Source: Dactylis glomerata
Lineage: Eukaryota > Streptophyta > Magnoliopsida > Poales > Poaceae
Direction: 5' to 3'
Length of the DNA stretch: 64,000 bases
Assembly: GCA_007115705.1 (NCBI GenBank)
Contig: QXEO01002102.1
Coordinates: 1,940,509-2,004,508, forward strand
Positions 44,401-53,731 of this stretch are shown here, one piece after another. Both the position numbers and the translations under genes were made by a program. The stretch's first letter is position 1. Each line of letters begins with the position of its first letter. The notes beneath the pieces were generated by a model. That model was not told the DNA's origin and did not search any database. It saw nothing but the letters and a program-made list of their open reading frames with translations.

Positions 44401-44881
44401 TGATCTTGTAGGTTACTCGGATTCGGATTGGGCGGGAGACAAAGTGGAACGGAAATCAACCTCCGGGGCTTGCCAATTTCTTGGTAGGTCCTTGGTGTGT
44501 TGGTCATCTAAGAAACAAAATTGTGTGTCTCTCTCTATCACCGAAGCCGAATATGTAGCCGCGGCTAGTTGTTGTGCACAACTCTTATGGATGAGGCAAA
44601 CTTTGAAGGATTACGGTGTCATTTTTGACAAAGTGCCTCTTTTATGTGATAATGAAAGTGCAATCAAGATCGCTCACAACCCGGTGCAACACAATAAGAT
44701 GAAGCATATTGAGATTCGTCATCATTTCATTCGGGATCATGTCAACCGAGGAGAAATTGATCTATCTTATGTTGGTACTCATGAGCAACTTGCCGATATA
44801 TTCACGAAGCCTCTTGATGAAGCAAGATTCCGGGAATTGAGGCATGAACTAAATATCATTGATTCAAGCAATGTGGCTTGA
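41450..44881 (+). CDS. pol: SIRE7 Pol: protease, integrase, RT, RNase H
   Basis: Open from just after a TAG at 41447-41449, in a different frame from Gag; the first ATG at 41504 lies inside the protease. Protease motif WIIDSGATSHMTG is at about 41480-41515. Counting from 41504: integrase zinc region HRQLAHVN near residue 125; integrase core acidic residues in LHMDLFGP (about 183), RSDNGTEF (250) and NGVAERKN (283); RT box YVDD near 808; RNase H GYSDSDWAG near 970; copia tail QLADIFTKPLDEARF at the end. No internal stop is present. As Gag and Pol are in different frames with stops between, Pol expression needs frameshifting, reinitiation or splicing. The linker at about 42965-43050 carries the palindrome motif. 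Confidence 0.9.
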   Translation, partial: DIASEGVKWIIDSGATSHMTGSKNIVEDLKPNTSNVTVSYGDNSSSKVLGFGKVVITPDVSLVNVMLVETIGYNLLSVHQLATMGYATYFDGDIVVVMWSKSLKVAFVGYVENGLYVVDFSEKPTTAAICLIAKADVGWLWHRQLAHVNMRALQNLYTGGHILGLKDVSFAKDRVCRACIEGKMHETSHPSKTIISSKRCLELLHMDLFGPPTYASLGGKKYCLVIVDDYSRYTWVYFFEFKSETQQTVKDFATEVEHQFNTTILTIRSDNGTEFKNYSLNEFLSDAGIKHQYSAAYTPQQNGVAERKNRTLMDAARTMLAEFKSPYNFWAEAINIACHATNRLYLRKNLNKTPYEILTGQKPNIKYFRVFGCKCFYVKKGVRLSKFDSKALEGIFVGYSTDSHSYRIYSKSTGHVIETCNVRFDEDNGSFVGQSCVRDVGDEIPPQAIRRMGVGFFWPIEGHLLAEGEGQCSTHVEPSPAEHTQDIDQRQAAHPQPQDHPTEQSCPESPAPVVRTLRPIPESPGMDTGVSGGDQAFDEDPSEFRGYGPLDDQGNPLDGQGEDQNSDHEDDQVVSQESPLEARTRREKKLESILRRRSISLENVVGSVRKGVSTRRQLSNFCSHHAFVSCVEPKKVYEALEDPDWLDAMHDELNNFERNNVWTLVERPKDCRNVIGTKWIFKNKQDANGIVIRNKARLVAQGFSQVEGIDFGETFAPVARLESIRILLAYASHHNFKLQQMDVKSAFLNGPLNELVFVKQPPGFENPKFPNHVYKLDKALYGLKQAPRAWYEHLKELLVDRGFEIGVIDPTLFTKKVNGELFICQLYVDDIIFGSTNKAFNNEFAKLMTDKFEMSMMGELEFFLGFEVKQLKGGTFVNQAKYTQDMLKRFEMIGVKGAKTPMPTKVNLDLDPNGKEVDQKLYRSMIGSLLYLCASRPDIMLSVGVCARFQAAPKESHLVAVKRIFRYLVNTPNFGLWYPKGASFDLVGYSDSDWAGDKVERKSTSGACQFLGRSLVCWSSKKQNCVSLSITEAEYVAAASCCAQLLWMRQTLKDYGVIFDKVPLLCDNESAIKIAHNPVQHNKMKHIEIRHHFIRDHVNRGEIDLSYVGTHEQLADIFTKPLDEARFRELRHELNIIDSSNVA
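42966..43050 (+). repeat. Palindrome copies inside SIRE7 pol
   Basis: Three close copies and one variant, all with central T on the plus strand. They read CPESPA, VRTLRP (from the variant CCGGACTCTTCGG), IPESPG and DTGVSGG, using all three reading frames. They lie in the linker between integrase and RT. Confidence 0.85.
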
Positions 44882-45958
44882 GCTAGGTGCATTTACTCCC
44901 ATACTCTAACGTGTGTGTTGTTCTAGATGTGGGCATGGATATAGGGGGAGTGCGGTCCTAATTGATTGGGCTATCCCTCCCCCCATAATGCCAATAGTAA
45001 GCGTATTGTTCTATCTTGTCAGTTGTGACACTTTTGAGCTTAATCGATGAGTCTAGGTTTTGGGCCCAAGATATATCTTCGCGGTGCCATACCTTTGTAC
45101 TCATACATGGTGGCCCTTTGGTCACCAACCTCCCTAGTGGAGGAGTTTCCCATTTGATTTTATTGCCTTATTTTTTATGGGAAGATGCTCATGTTTGGTC
45201 TTATTTGATTTTGTTTGCATGTTTGCAAACATGAGCATTTTGTACCACACAGTGACAATGTGTCCATCCCAAGCCCATCTCATCCTCAAACATATCTAAT
45301 CTCTAAATGGCATGTCCTTTTTACACCATAAATGTGATCTGGTCGAGGGGGGCCGGAGACTCCGGTGGGCCAGAGACTCCGGTGGGCCGGAGACTCCGGG
45401 GTAAGTACCGGAGACTCCGGCCCGGGCAGTTCCAAAAACACACTTAGGGCACGGGGTGGGGAAGAACGGTTCATTCTTCCCCATCCACCCCCGTGCCCCA
45501 TACTCGCCCCCTGCCGCCCCATCTTCGTAGATTGACGCCCGGAGCTCTCCCAAGCCCCGGGATCCGCCGTGCCACCGGCCAATCTTCCCCTTGAGGTTGT
45601 GGGAACCTCCCCACCGACCGATTTGCGCCAATGGACTCCGGTAAATGTGCTCCTCATCTCCTCCATCTAGTTCTATCTAGATCTACGAGATATGCATGTT
45701 TCCCATAGTTTGATCTGGTGCATTACCTTCTAGTGGCTATCAATCATCTTCTTAGCAACTTTATTGTGGTTATTGCACTCGATTTGTTCAAAGTAGTCTC
45801 CTAGGCTCGGGCTCCTGCATCTGACCGGAGACTCCGGCCCCTGTGGCCGGAGACTCCGGTCTGGACGCAAAGTCTCCGGTTTTGGCCGGAGACTCCGGCT
45901 AGATCAGGCCAGAGTGCACTCTTTCACAGCATAGTTGCTTATTTTTGGATTCTAGGAC
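44882..45958 (+). other. SIRE7 region between pol and third frame, with palindrome arrays
   Basis: No plus-strand gene. A purine box TAGGGGGAG is at 44943-44951. Palindrome copies with central A lie at 45352-45423 (four) and 45823-45900 (three plus a half copy). On the minus strand these arrays translate to PESP and TGVSG, like the coding copies. Confidence 0.75.
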
Positions 45959-47557
45959 ATGTCACCTCAACCTTGCTATCTTCCTCACTCATTCACAGGT
46001 GCAGGTGGTTCTCGGAAGCCAGCAGCTCATAGCAAGGACAAGTTGGTTGTCAATCCCGCCACAGGGGAGCTTGCTCAGAGGTCAGTCATTGCTCAGCAAG
46101 CTAGAGATGCTAAGAGGCTCAAGACAAGGATGGCTGAAGAGGAACGAGCTGAGGCAGCTAAGAAGGTCAAGTTTGATAGTCTTGTGACTCTGGAAGGGCT
46201 ATCAGCATCTGAGTTCGTTGAGATGAGGAAGAGGGATATGTACACTCTCCCGCGGAACTCCCGTGACCGTTGCTTTGTCCGCAGAGAGCAAGAGATGATC
46301 ATGAAGGAATTCTATGCTTCTCTCAAGAAGTACCCGGTTTGCCCTCAGACGGTGATGGATTTCTCTCACTTTGCCAAGTACAGTGCATACTTCGGAGAGG
46401 CTGTGTGGATCACTCGCAAGCTTGGGCTCCATCCACTCATGAAGATTCAAGAGCCCTACAACATCACATTGGTCCAACAGTTCTTTGCCACCTTGGTGTT
46501 TGGAGACGGTGAGGAGATCCCCATGACTTGGATGACCGGAGAAGAAATTTGTCACTCCAACTTCATGGACTTTGCTGCTCTCCTTGGATATGAGTTTCGT
46601 GGTGCTACTACTCCTAGTGGCATAAGGATGCATGTGGATGGGGAGTACTATGAGAAGAAGAAGCTTGCTCCTCTCTACACCGGGGATGACAAGAAGATTG
46701 TCATTGGGGGCACTCTTGGGCTGTCCAAACGGTCCAACATCTTGCTCCGCATATTCCGGGCCTCCATTGCCCCTCAAGCCGGCAACTTTGATGCTATTCG
46801 TGGGGCCTTGGTGAATCTCTTGGCCTACTATCATGAAGTCTATTGCAAAGGAGAGACCGCACATGTTGAGCCACTTGATGTGATGGATTTCATTCACAAG
46901 GAGATCAATGATTGCATTCTCAACAAGAAGACTCCCTTGTATGCTCCTTTTATCATGAAGCTCATCCTTGCTCAACAACTCAACCTTCCTCTCCTCACGG
47001 CAAACCTTGTGGATCACAAGGTTGTGAAGCTTCAACGCAAAGAACCCACCGGTCACTCCAAAGAACCATTTGCTCCGATGAGAGGTGAAGATGATGATGC
47101 CTTTGCCGAGGGAGTGTCCACTAGAAGGGGCCCAAGGATGAAGCATGCTAGCAATGCCGGCTCTAGCTCCAACAATGAGTTTGCTCAAGAGTACAAGAAG
47201 CTCAATTGGTTCCAAAGGAATGTGCTTTGCATGAATGTGGACATCCGTCACAAGCAATATGAGAGCTACATCTCTCAAAAGCACATCAATGACAATCAAG
47301 CTGTTCTTCACAAGGCATTTAGAAAGTCTCAACCGGGCTATGTGGAATCACCTCCTTCCTCTTCATCATCCGGTACTCACAGCTATGGCAAGTGGAGCAA
47401 GGGACTGACTGACTGGCAAGCCTTTGAGGAGGTCACCTCTGGCACCTCCAATGTGCGTCATGGCAAGAAGCCCATGGCTTCTGATGATCTTGAAGAAGGT
47501 GATGAGGACTTCAATGCCGGTTCCGCAGACGAGCCTGAGGATGAAGACGATGAGTGA
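45959..47557 (+). CDS. SIRE7 third open frame (532 residues), unknown function
   Basis: Lies where Sireviruses carry an extra, often called env-like, frame. It starts MSPQPCYLPHSF just after TTCTAGGAC, a possible splice acceptor. Residues 20-75 are Lys/Ala/Glu-rich and helical. About 100-330 looks like a folded domain (REQEMIMKEFYASLKKYP, YFGEAVWITRKLGLHP, KRSNILLRIFRASIAPQAG). The C-terminal 180 residues are polar, ending in a strongly acidic tail (EDEDDE). I see no signal peptide and no convincing membrane segment, so an envelope role is not supported. It may be a plant-transposon-associated domain protein. The frame is uninterrupted, which suggests it is used. Confidence 0.8.
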   Translation: MSPQPCYLPHSFTGAGGSRKPAAHSKDKLVVNPATGELAQRSVIAQQARDAKRLKTRMAEEERAEAAKKVKFDSLVTLEGLSASEFVEMRKRDMYTLPRNSRDRCFVRREQEMIMKEFYASLKKYPVCPQTVMDFSHFAKYSAYFGEAVWITRKLGLHPLMKIQEPYNITLVQQFFATLVFGDGEEIPMTWMTGEEICHSNFMDFAALLGYEFRGATTPSGIRMHVDGEYYEKKKLAPLYTGDDKKIVIGGTLGLSKRSNILLRIFRASIAPQAGNFDAIRGALVNLLAYYHEVYCKGETAHVEPLDVMDFIHKEINDCILNKKTPLYAPFIMKLILAQQLNLPLLTANLVDHKVVKLQRKEPTGHSKEPFAPMRGEDDDAFAEGVSTRRGPRMKHASNAGSSSNNEFAQEYKKLNWFQRNVLCMNVDIRHKQYESYISQKHINDNQAVLHKAFRKSQPGYVESPPSSSSSGTHSYGKWSKGLTDWQAFEEVTSGTSNVRHGKKPMASDDLEEGDEDFNAGSADEPEDEDDE

Positions 47558-48054
47558 TCTCATGGGCGTGTAGCATCGCTCTTTTCCCTTTTTGGTGTCT
47601 CGATGCCAAAGGGGGAGAAGTAGCTCTACTAGGTTGTCTTCGTTGGGATTTGCATGGGGTGGTTATTTGGATTTGCACTACTTCGTTTGCTTTGCTTTGG
47701 TCGAGACACAACTTGTTGTGTCTCATCTATCTTAGTGTTGAACCTTTTAAATGTGCGTGGTACGTTATGTGTGTGAGACTTAAGTTCTTATGTTGCTTAG
47801 TAAGACTATTAAATGTGTGCTATATTGTTAGTCTTACTTTTATGCTTATTGGTTAGTCTCATATATTATTTCTTGCACTTGGTATAATTGTGAAATATAT
47901 AGGGGGAGTGATGATTCTTACGTGTGTGGCTCATGTTCAAATGCAAATGGTGTTGTGCACACAAGTAGGGGGAGCTTTTGCTATATATTTCATTTTATTG
48001 TGTTTATATCTTGCAAATCCTTATGTTGTCATCAAACACCAAAAAGGGGGAGAT
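47558..48054 (+). other. SIRE7 3' untranslated region with repeated purine boxes
   Basis: AT-rich, no gene. Purine boxes AAAGGGGGAGAAG (47608-47620), TAGGGGGAG (about 47900-47908) and TAGGGGGAG (about 47966-47974) come before the LTR-adjacent tract AAAAAGGGGGAGAT (48041-48054), which should prime plus-strand synthesis. Confidence 0.8.
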
Positions 48055-49383
48055 TGAAAGGGCATTTCCCTAATAAATGTATTTTGGTGTTTGTTAACAA
48101 CATTTGGTGAATTAACCATTCTATTTAAGTTCTGTAGATTTTCTAGGTTAATTCAGAATCTCGCGGAGGTTCACCCCAAAAAGGAAGAAAAGATCGAAGC
48201 CCGTAGTCCAGTAGTGGAGTTAGGGTTTAGTTGTCTTATAGGGTGCTTTGCGAAGGTGGAATTGGTGGAGAGGGGATCCTCGAAGTACAGCTGTTGCTAC
48301 TTCTAGGGCGGAGACTCCGGCCCTGGTGGCCGGAGACTCCGGCCTAGGAGTGTCGCCCTAGCAATCCTCCCGGTTGGTCTAAGCAGTGACCAGCCCGGAG
48401 TTAGGCCGGAGACTTTCTGTCTCTGGCCGGAGACTCCGGGTGGGGCGAAGACTCCGGTCCCAGCGGCCGGAGACTCCGGTCTGGCCAGCCAGGTAAGGGT
48501 GGGCTAGTGAGTTGGTCTAAGCAGTGACCAGGCCGGAGTTGGGCCGGAGACTTCTGTCTCTGGCCGGAGACTCCGGCCCTAGAGTCACTTAGGGCGGAGA
48601 CTCCGGCCCTCCTGGCCGGAGACTCCGGCCCTAGTCGACCAGCAACGGCTACATTTCGTGGAGGAGTATATAAAGCCTTCTTCTTCCTCAAGAGAAGGCT
48701 GCGGCTTCCACTCTCTCTCCTCCATTGTTCCAAAGCTTCAAAGCTCAAGATCTCTTTCCCTAGCCAATAGAACTCAAAGCCCTTTTGGGATTTGACGGAG
48801 AAGACCTAGATTTACACTTCCACCAAGGCGATTTGATTTCTCCCCTCTCTTTGTTGAGGGGCTTGTTACTTGTGTGATTCATCGGATTCCTAGCCGGAAG
48901 AAGTCGTACCCCAAGCTTGACTTTGTGTGTAAGGGCTTGGTGGACCTATTGGGAGCCTCCAATTGAGTTGTGGAGCTTGCCCCAATACTTTGTGTAAAGG
49001 TGTCGTGCCGCCTTCAAGGGCATCGCTTAGTGGAGCGTGGACTCGCCTTTGTGGCTTGTTCACCGGAGAATAGGGTGAGCCTTTGTGGCGTTGGTGGCCT
49101 TTGTGGCACCACACCTCTCCAACGTAGACGTACTTCCCGTAACAAGGAAGGAACTACGGGAATACATCCTCGTGTCTTCGTGTCTCCATTGCGGTGACCT
49201 CTATCCTTTACTTGTACCTTTACTTATATTGTTATTGCTAGCTTGCTTGTCACTCTAGGTAAATTCACTTAGTATCACATCTAGAGAATTTACCTTCTTG
49301 TCTAGCCTTAACTTGAAAAGAATTAAAATTATTGGGTAGCTCCTATTCACCCCCCCCCTCTAGTCGCTCATACGATCCTTTCA
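48055..49383 (+). repeat. SIRE7 3' LTR (1329 bp)
   Basis: Same ends as the 5' LTR; TATATAAAG is at 48667-48675 and the palindrome array at 48305-48637. Only about a dozen differences from the 5' LTR were noticed, including GCGAAGACTCC for GCGGAGACTCC and an extra C or two in the C-run near 49350. Confidence 0.92.
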
Positions 49384-49388
49384 GAGGT

Positions 49389-49715
49389 GTCCTATGCATT
49401 TATGTTTTGCTCTCTTTGAAGGACAAGCTGAAAACCTTTTGTATGTTTTTCCTTATGATTTGAACACACGTTTGACTTTCATTGTTTCATTACCATGATC
49501 TTTTGTTTGTGTTCATTTGCATGTTTACAACATGGTTGCTAAGTTCTTATTGTCATGATTATATCTTCATGCCCATGTTTTAAGTTCTATTGATCCCAGC
49601 TCACCAATGCTTACATATATGATCAAGATTGTGTAGGTGCATGTCACCTCAAAAATTATTCTTTTGTTATCACTTACCTACTCGAGGACGAGCAGGAGTT
49701 AAGCTTGGGGATGCT
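49389..49715 (+). other. LARD6 internal region, right of SIRE7, with purine tract
   Basis: Non-coding 3' UTR continuing from 37313. It ends in the tract AAGCTTGGGGATGC (49701-49714) directly before the 3' LTR. Confidence 0.8.
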
Positions 49716-51417
49716 TGATACGTCTCAAACGTATCTATAATTTTTGATGCTCCATGCTTGTTTTTACACCATTTGCCTATTGTTTCGTTACACTTAGTGG
49801 CACTTTTATGCATTTTCCGGAACTAACCTATTAACAAGTGCCACAGTGCCAGTTTCCTGTTTTCTGTTGTTTTTGTGTTTCAGAAGTGATACACAGGAAA
49901 TATTCTCGGAATTGGACGAAACAAGTTCCTGAAGTCTTATTTTACCCGGAAGCTTCCAGAGATCCGAAGGAGAGTAGGAGGTGAGGGACCAGGGGCCCAC
50001 ACACAGGGGTGGCGCGGCCAGCCCCTGGCCCGCGCCACCGCCTTGTGAGGCCACCTGGCCCCTCTTCTGATGACGCCCCTTCGCCTATAAATAACCCCCG
50101 ACGAGAAAAACCTAAGGGCCCGATCAGATTTCCAGAACACATCGCAATACGCCGCCGCCGTCGACCCGAAGATTGGGAGGGTCCAGAAGCTCTTCTCGGC
50201 ACCCTGCCGGAGAGGGGAATCGCCACCGGAGGTCTCCTTCATCGCCATGCTTGCCTCCGGAGCGATGAGTGAGTAGTCTACCTTGGACTATGGGTCCATA
50301 GCAGTAGCTAGATGGTTGTCTTCTCCACTATGTGCTTCATGTTTAGATCTCATGAGCTGCCATACATGATTGAGATCACCGTTATGTAATTCTACATGTT
50401 TGGTTTGTTGGGATCCGATGAATATTGGTGTTTATGATTAAGTTGCTGTACTGAATTATATCTTTTGTTATCTCTATGTTGTTTATGATCTTGCATGCTC
50501 TCCGTTGTTAGTAGCTATCTTGGCCAAGTAGTTGCTAGTGATTCCAAGAGGGGGTATTTATGCTCGATAGTGGGTTCATGTCTCTATTTCACCTAGGGGA
50601 GTGACAGAAACCTCTAAGGTGGTAGATGTGCTGTTGCTACTAGGGAGAAAACAACATTCATATGCTCAAGGACATATGCTTTGTTTACATTACACACTTT
50701 GCTTAATGCAATTATCTGTTGTTCGCAACTTAACACTTCTAGGGTGTTCGGATTGATATCCCCGGGAGTGGATTATTAATCATAGATGCAGTTGGATGGC
50801 GGTCTATGTATTTTGTTGTAATGCCCAGAGTAAATCTCATAGTGATCTTCTTGACATATCACGTTATCTTTATTCTATCAATTGCCCAACTGTAATTTGT
50901 TTACCCAGCATGTGTTATTTTATCTATGGAGAGACACCACTAGTGAACTGTGGACCCCGGTCCTATTTACATCATATTGCAATCACCTGTTTACTTTTCT
51001 CGTACTGTTTCCTTTACTAGCATACTCTACTGTTTTCCACTCGATACGCTCATAACCTTTGTTTCAAGCAAACCGGTGAGATTGACAACCTCATCGCAAG
51101 TTGGGAACAAAGTATTTGTTTGTGTGTGTGCAGGTTCCGCGTTGCTGCTGGCCGAAGACGAGTCAACAAGTATCGTTAACGGCGCCCTTGTTGGAGTGTT
51201 ATTAAGCCAGTCTGCATCACCTTCAGTCGTCACCGTCTCTCCTCTTCAAGATCGGCATTAAACCTTGGTTTCTTAACTGAGGGAAAACTTGCCGCTACAC
51301 TCATCATACCTTCCTCTTGGGGTTCCCAACAGGCTGGTCATCACCACGCACAAGGACTTACTGCTCCCACGTCAACTACACGCCACAGCTCTTTTCTGGC
51401 GCCATCACCGAGTAACA
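49716..51417 (+). repeat. LARD6 3' LTR (1702 bp)
   Basis: Begins TGATACGTCTCAAACG and ends GAGTAACA. TATAAATA is at 50086-50093. It lacks the extra segment of the 5' LTR and shares the primer-site-like TCTTTTCTGGCGCCAT near its end (about 51391-51406). Confidence 0.87.
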
Positions 51418-51422
51418 AGGCA

Positions 51423-52034
51423 TCCTTCAACACCAAGCTTGACGCCCGGTTCCAGGAAGTCCTGGCCCATTTACCACCACTGCCACAGCCGGGCATCCAT
51501 GTACCACGTGCTCGCCGCGTTCCTCTCATACCGCCGTTTGCGGGTACCGTTACAGTCGTGGCAGCTGCTGCAGCCGCTACGGAAGCGGACACTCAGGATG
51601 GATATGCTGCTGACGAGGGGGCAAACGAGTTCGAAGATGAAAACGAGCTCGACGAGGATGAGGTCCAACAACCTGCACCTGGCTGTCCGCGGCAATACAA
51701 CCGCAACGCTCGTCCACCTCCGCGTCCGGTACGTGATGATGAACATGTGGCCAAGCTGAAATTAAATATTCCGCCCTTTGAGGGTAGATATAATCCTGAT
51801 GCATATCTCACTTGGGAATTAGAAGTAGAGCAACGTTTTGCATGTTTACGCTACCCTGAGCATTTGCGTGTTAGTGCTGCTACATGTGAATTTACAGATT
51901 TTGCTTCTATCTGGTGGTCTGAACATTGTCGAGTCAATCATGCTAATATTCCTGCTACTTGGCTTGGTCTAAAGCATGCCATGCATACTTGTTTTGTACC
52001 TCCACATTATCAACGGGACTTGCTTAAAAATTAG
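51423..52034 (+). pseudogene. gag: CRM5 gag, main part
   Basis: Continues the gag frame after LARD6 (begins SFNTKLDARFQEVL). It has an acidic stretch near 51590-51670 and the gypsy capsid domain (LNIPPFEGRYNPDAY, FTDFASIWWSEH). It ends at a premature TAG at 52032-52034 caused by loss of one A in the run near 52024-52030; related sequence continues in the next frame. Confidence 0.82.
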
Positions 52035-52037
52035 CTC

Positions 52038-53686
52038 GTTTAGAACAAGGCAAAAATTCCGTACAAGATTATTATCAAGAGTTACAAACGGGCATGATTC
52101 GTTGTGGTATTGTAGAGGATAATGAAGCTATGCTAGCTTGTTTCTTTGGTGGTTTAAATAAGGAGATTCAGCATATTTTAGACTACAAGGAGTACAACAC
52201 TATTACTCGTTTATTTCACCTTGCTTGCAAAGCTGAACTTGAAGTGCAGGATCGTCAACCATCATGGAGAAGAGCTAATAATTCTGCAGGTCGTACTCCT
52301 TCATGGTCTGCGCGCCAATCAGCTCCACCTTCTCGTGGGGATGCACCAGGTCCTTCCACCTCCAGGTATACCACGCCGACGTCAAGAACGCCACCTGCTC
52401 CTGCTGCATCACCATCTGCTGGTTCGACACGGAGTTCTTCTTCCATGGCCTCCACGGGGAAGACTCGCGACATTCAATGTCGCAAATGTTTTGGGTTTGG
52501 TCACATCGAAAAAGAATGCAGAACCAAACGTGTGATGGTGGTGCTAGAAGATGGCGAATATGACTCTGCGAGTGATTTTGATGATGATACATTGGCACTT
52601 ATTGCGGCACGTGATGGTGCCAATTCTGATTCTGACAAGGAGATGGAGGTAATGGGAGCTGAGACTGCTGATCAATACAAGAGTTTAGTTGCACAACGTG
52701 TCTTGAGTGTGCAATTGAGCAAAGCCGAGCATGATCAACGCCACAATTTGTTTCAAACAAGAGGTGTTGTTAAGGAGAGAGCTATCCGGATCATCATTGA
52801 TGGAGGGAGTTGTAACAATCTGGCTAGTGTCGACATGGTGGAGAAGCTTGCTCTACCCACACAACAACGACCTCATCCCTATTACATTCAATGGTTTGAG
52901 AGCTCCCGTAAGCTCAAGGCAACAAGAACTGCACGCGTGCATTTTACTATTGGTACTTATTCAGATTTTGTTGATTGTGATGTTGTACCTATGCAAGCTT
53001 GTTCTTTGTTACTTGGTAGACCATGGCAATTTGATAGAGAATCTGTACATAATGGTAAAACTAATCAGTATTCTCTTACACATGCTGGCAAGAAAATTGG
53101 ACTTAAACCCATGACTCCGGAACAAATTTTGAAAGATGATCTTGCTAGAGCTAGTAGATTAAAAAACGATGACAAACATAAGAGTGAGAATCAGATTGTT
53201 GCTGCAGATTTTGTACCCCCTAAGCATTCTTCTAAATCTGATTCTAACCATGCTACTGAAATTCGTTTGAAGAATCCTTATTTACTTGCTAGCAAATCTG
53301 ATCTTGCTGAAATTGATGTCAATATTACTCCATGTTATGCCATTGTTTGCAAAGAAGTTCTATTTTTATTTGAGGATATGCCTCCTTCTTTGCCACCTGC
53401 GGTTGCTAACCTTTTGCAGGAATACATGGACGTTTTTCCACAAGATGTTCCACCTAGACTTCCACCTATTCGTGGGATAGAACACCAAATTGATTTGATT
53501 CCAGGAGCCTCGCTGCCCAACCGTGCGCCATATCGCACCAATCCTGAAGAAACAAAAGAGATCCAACGACAAATACAGAGTTTATTGGACAAAGGTTATA
53601 TTCGTGAGTCTCTTAGTCCATGCGTTGTTCCTATTATTTTAGTACCTAAGAAAGATGGTTCTTCGCGCATGTGTACTGATTGTTGA
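52038..53686 (+). pseudogene. pol: CRM5 gag end, protease and start of RT
   Basis: Follows the frameshift. Capsid end (LACFFGGLNKEIQHIL), a Ser/Pro/Thr-rich linker, a zinc knuckle CRKCFGFGHIEKEC at about 52470-52515, a retropepsin domain with IIIDGGSCNN near 52790 (a DGG in place of the common DSG/DTG) and LLLGRPWQF. The N-terminal RT finger then ends CTDC at TGA 53684-53686. That stop replaces an expected CGA, a C-to-T change at a CpG. A second stop, TAA, follows at 53711-53713. Confidence 0.82.
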
Positions 53687-53731
53687 GCTATTAATAATAT
53701 TACCATTCGATAACGTCACCCTATACCTCGT

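Larger units (their letters stand above)
37319..49383 (+). mobile_element. SIRE7: structurally intact SIRE-type copia element, youngest layer
   Basis: A 12,065-bp Ty1-copia element with 1.33-kb LTRs (TGAAAGGGCATT...GATCCTTTCA) and target duplication GAGGT at 37314-37318 and 49384-49388. It has a primer site TGGTATCAGAGC, a large gag with zinc knuckle, an uninterrupted pol, a third 532-residue frame and several AGGGGGAG purine boxes ending in AAAAAGGGGGAGAT at the 3' LTR. Large size, extra frame and purine boxes are Sirevirus traits. The LTRs look about 99 percent identical. The palindromic motif CCGGAG(A/T)CTCCGG is scattered throughout. Confidence 0.93.
33136..51417 (+). mobile_element. LARD6: non-coding large retrotransposon derivative in CRM5 gag
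   Basis: Plus-strand relative of GP3/GP4 with LTRs starting TGATACGTCTCAAACG (33136-35661 and 49716-51417) and target duplication AGGCA at 33131-33135 and 51418-51422. Its leader, which matches the GP4 leader up to the gene start, joins directly to 3' UTR sequence at about 35838. The whole gag-protease gene is missing. It has a primer site and purine tract, so it was copied by enzymes from elsewhere. SIRE7 is inserted in its 3' UTR. The 5' LTR is 824 bp longer than the 3' LTR. Confidence 0.88.

Noticed and set aside
46202..47332. 376-codon open frame antisense to the SIRE7 third gene
   Set aside because: It mirrors the codon pattern of the sense gene, has no recognisable domain, and Sireviruses are not known for antisense genes here. 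Kept out as a shadow frame.
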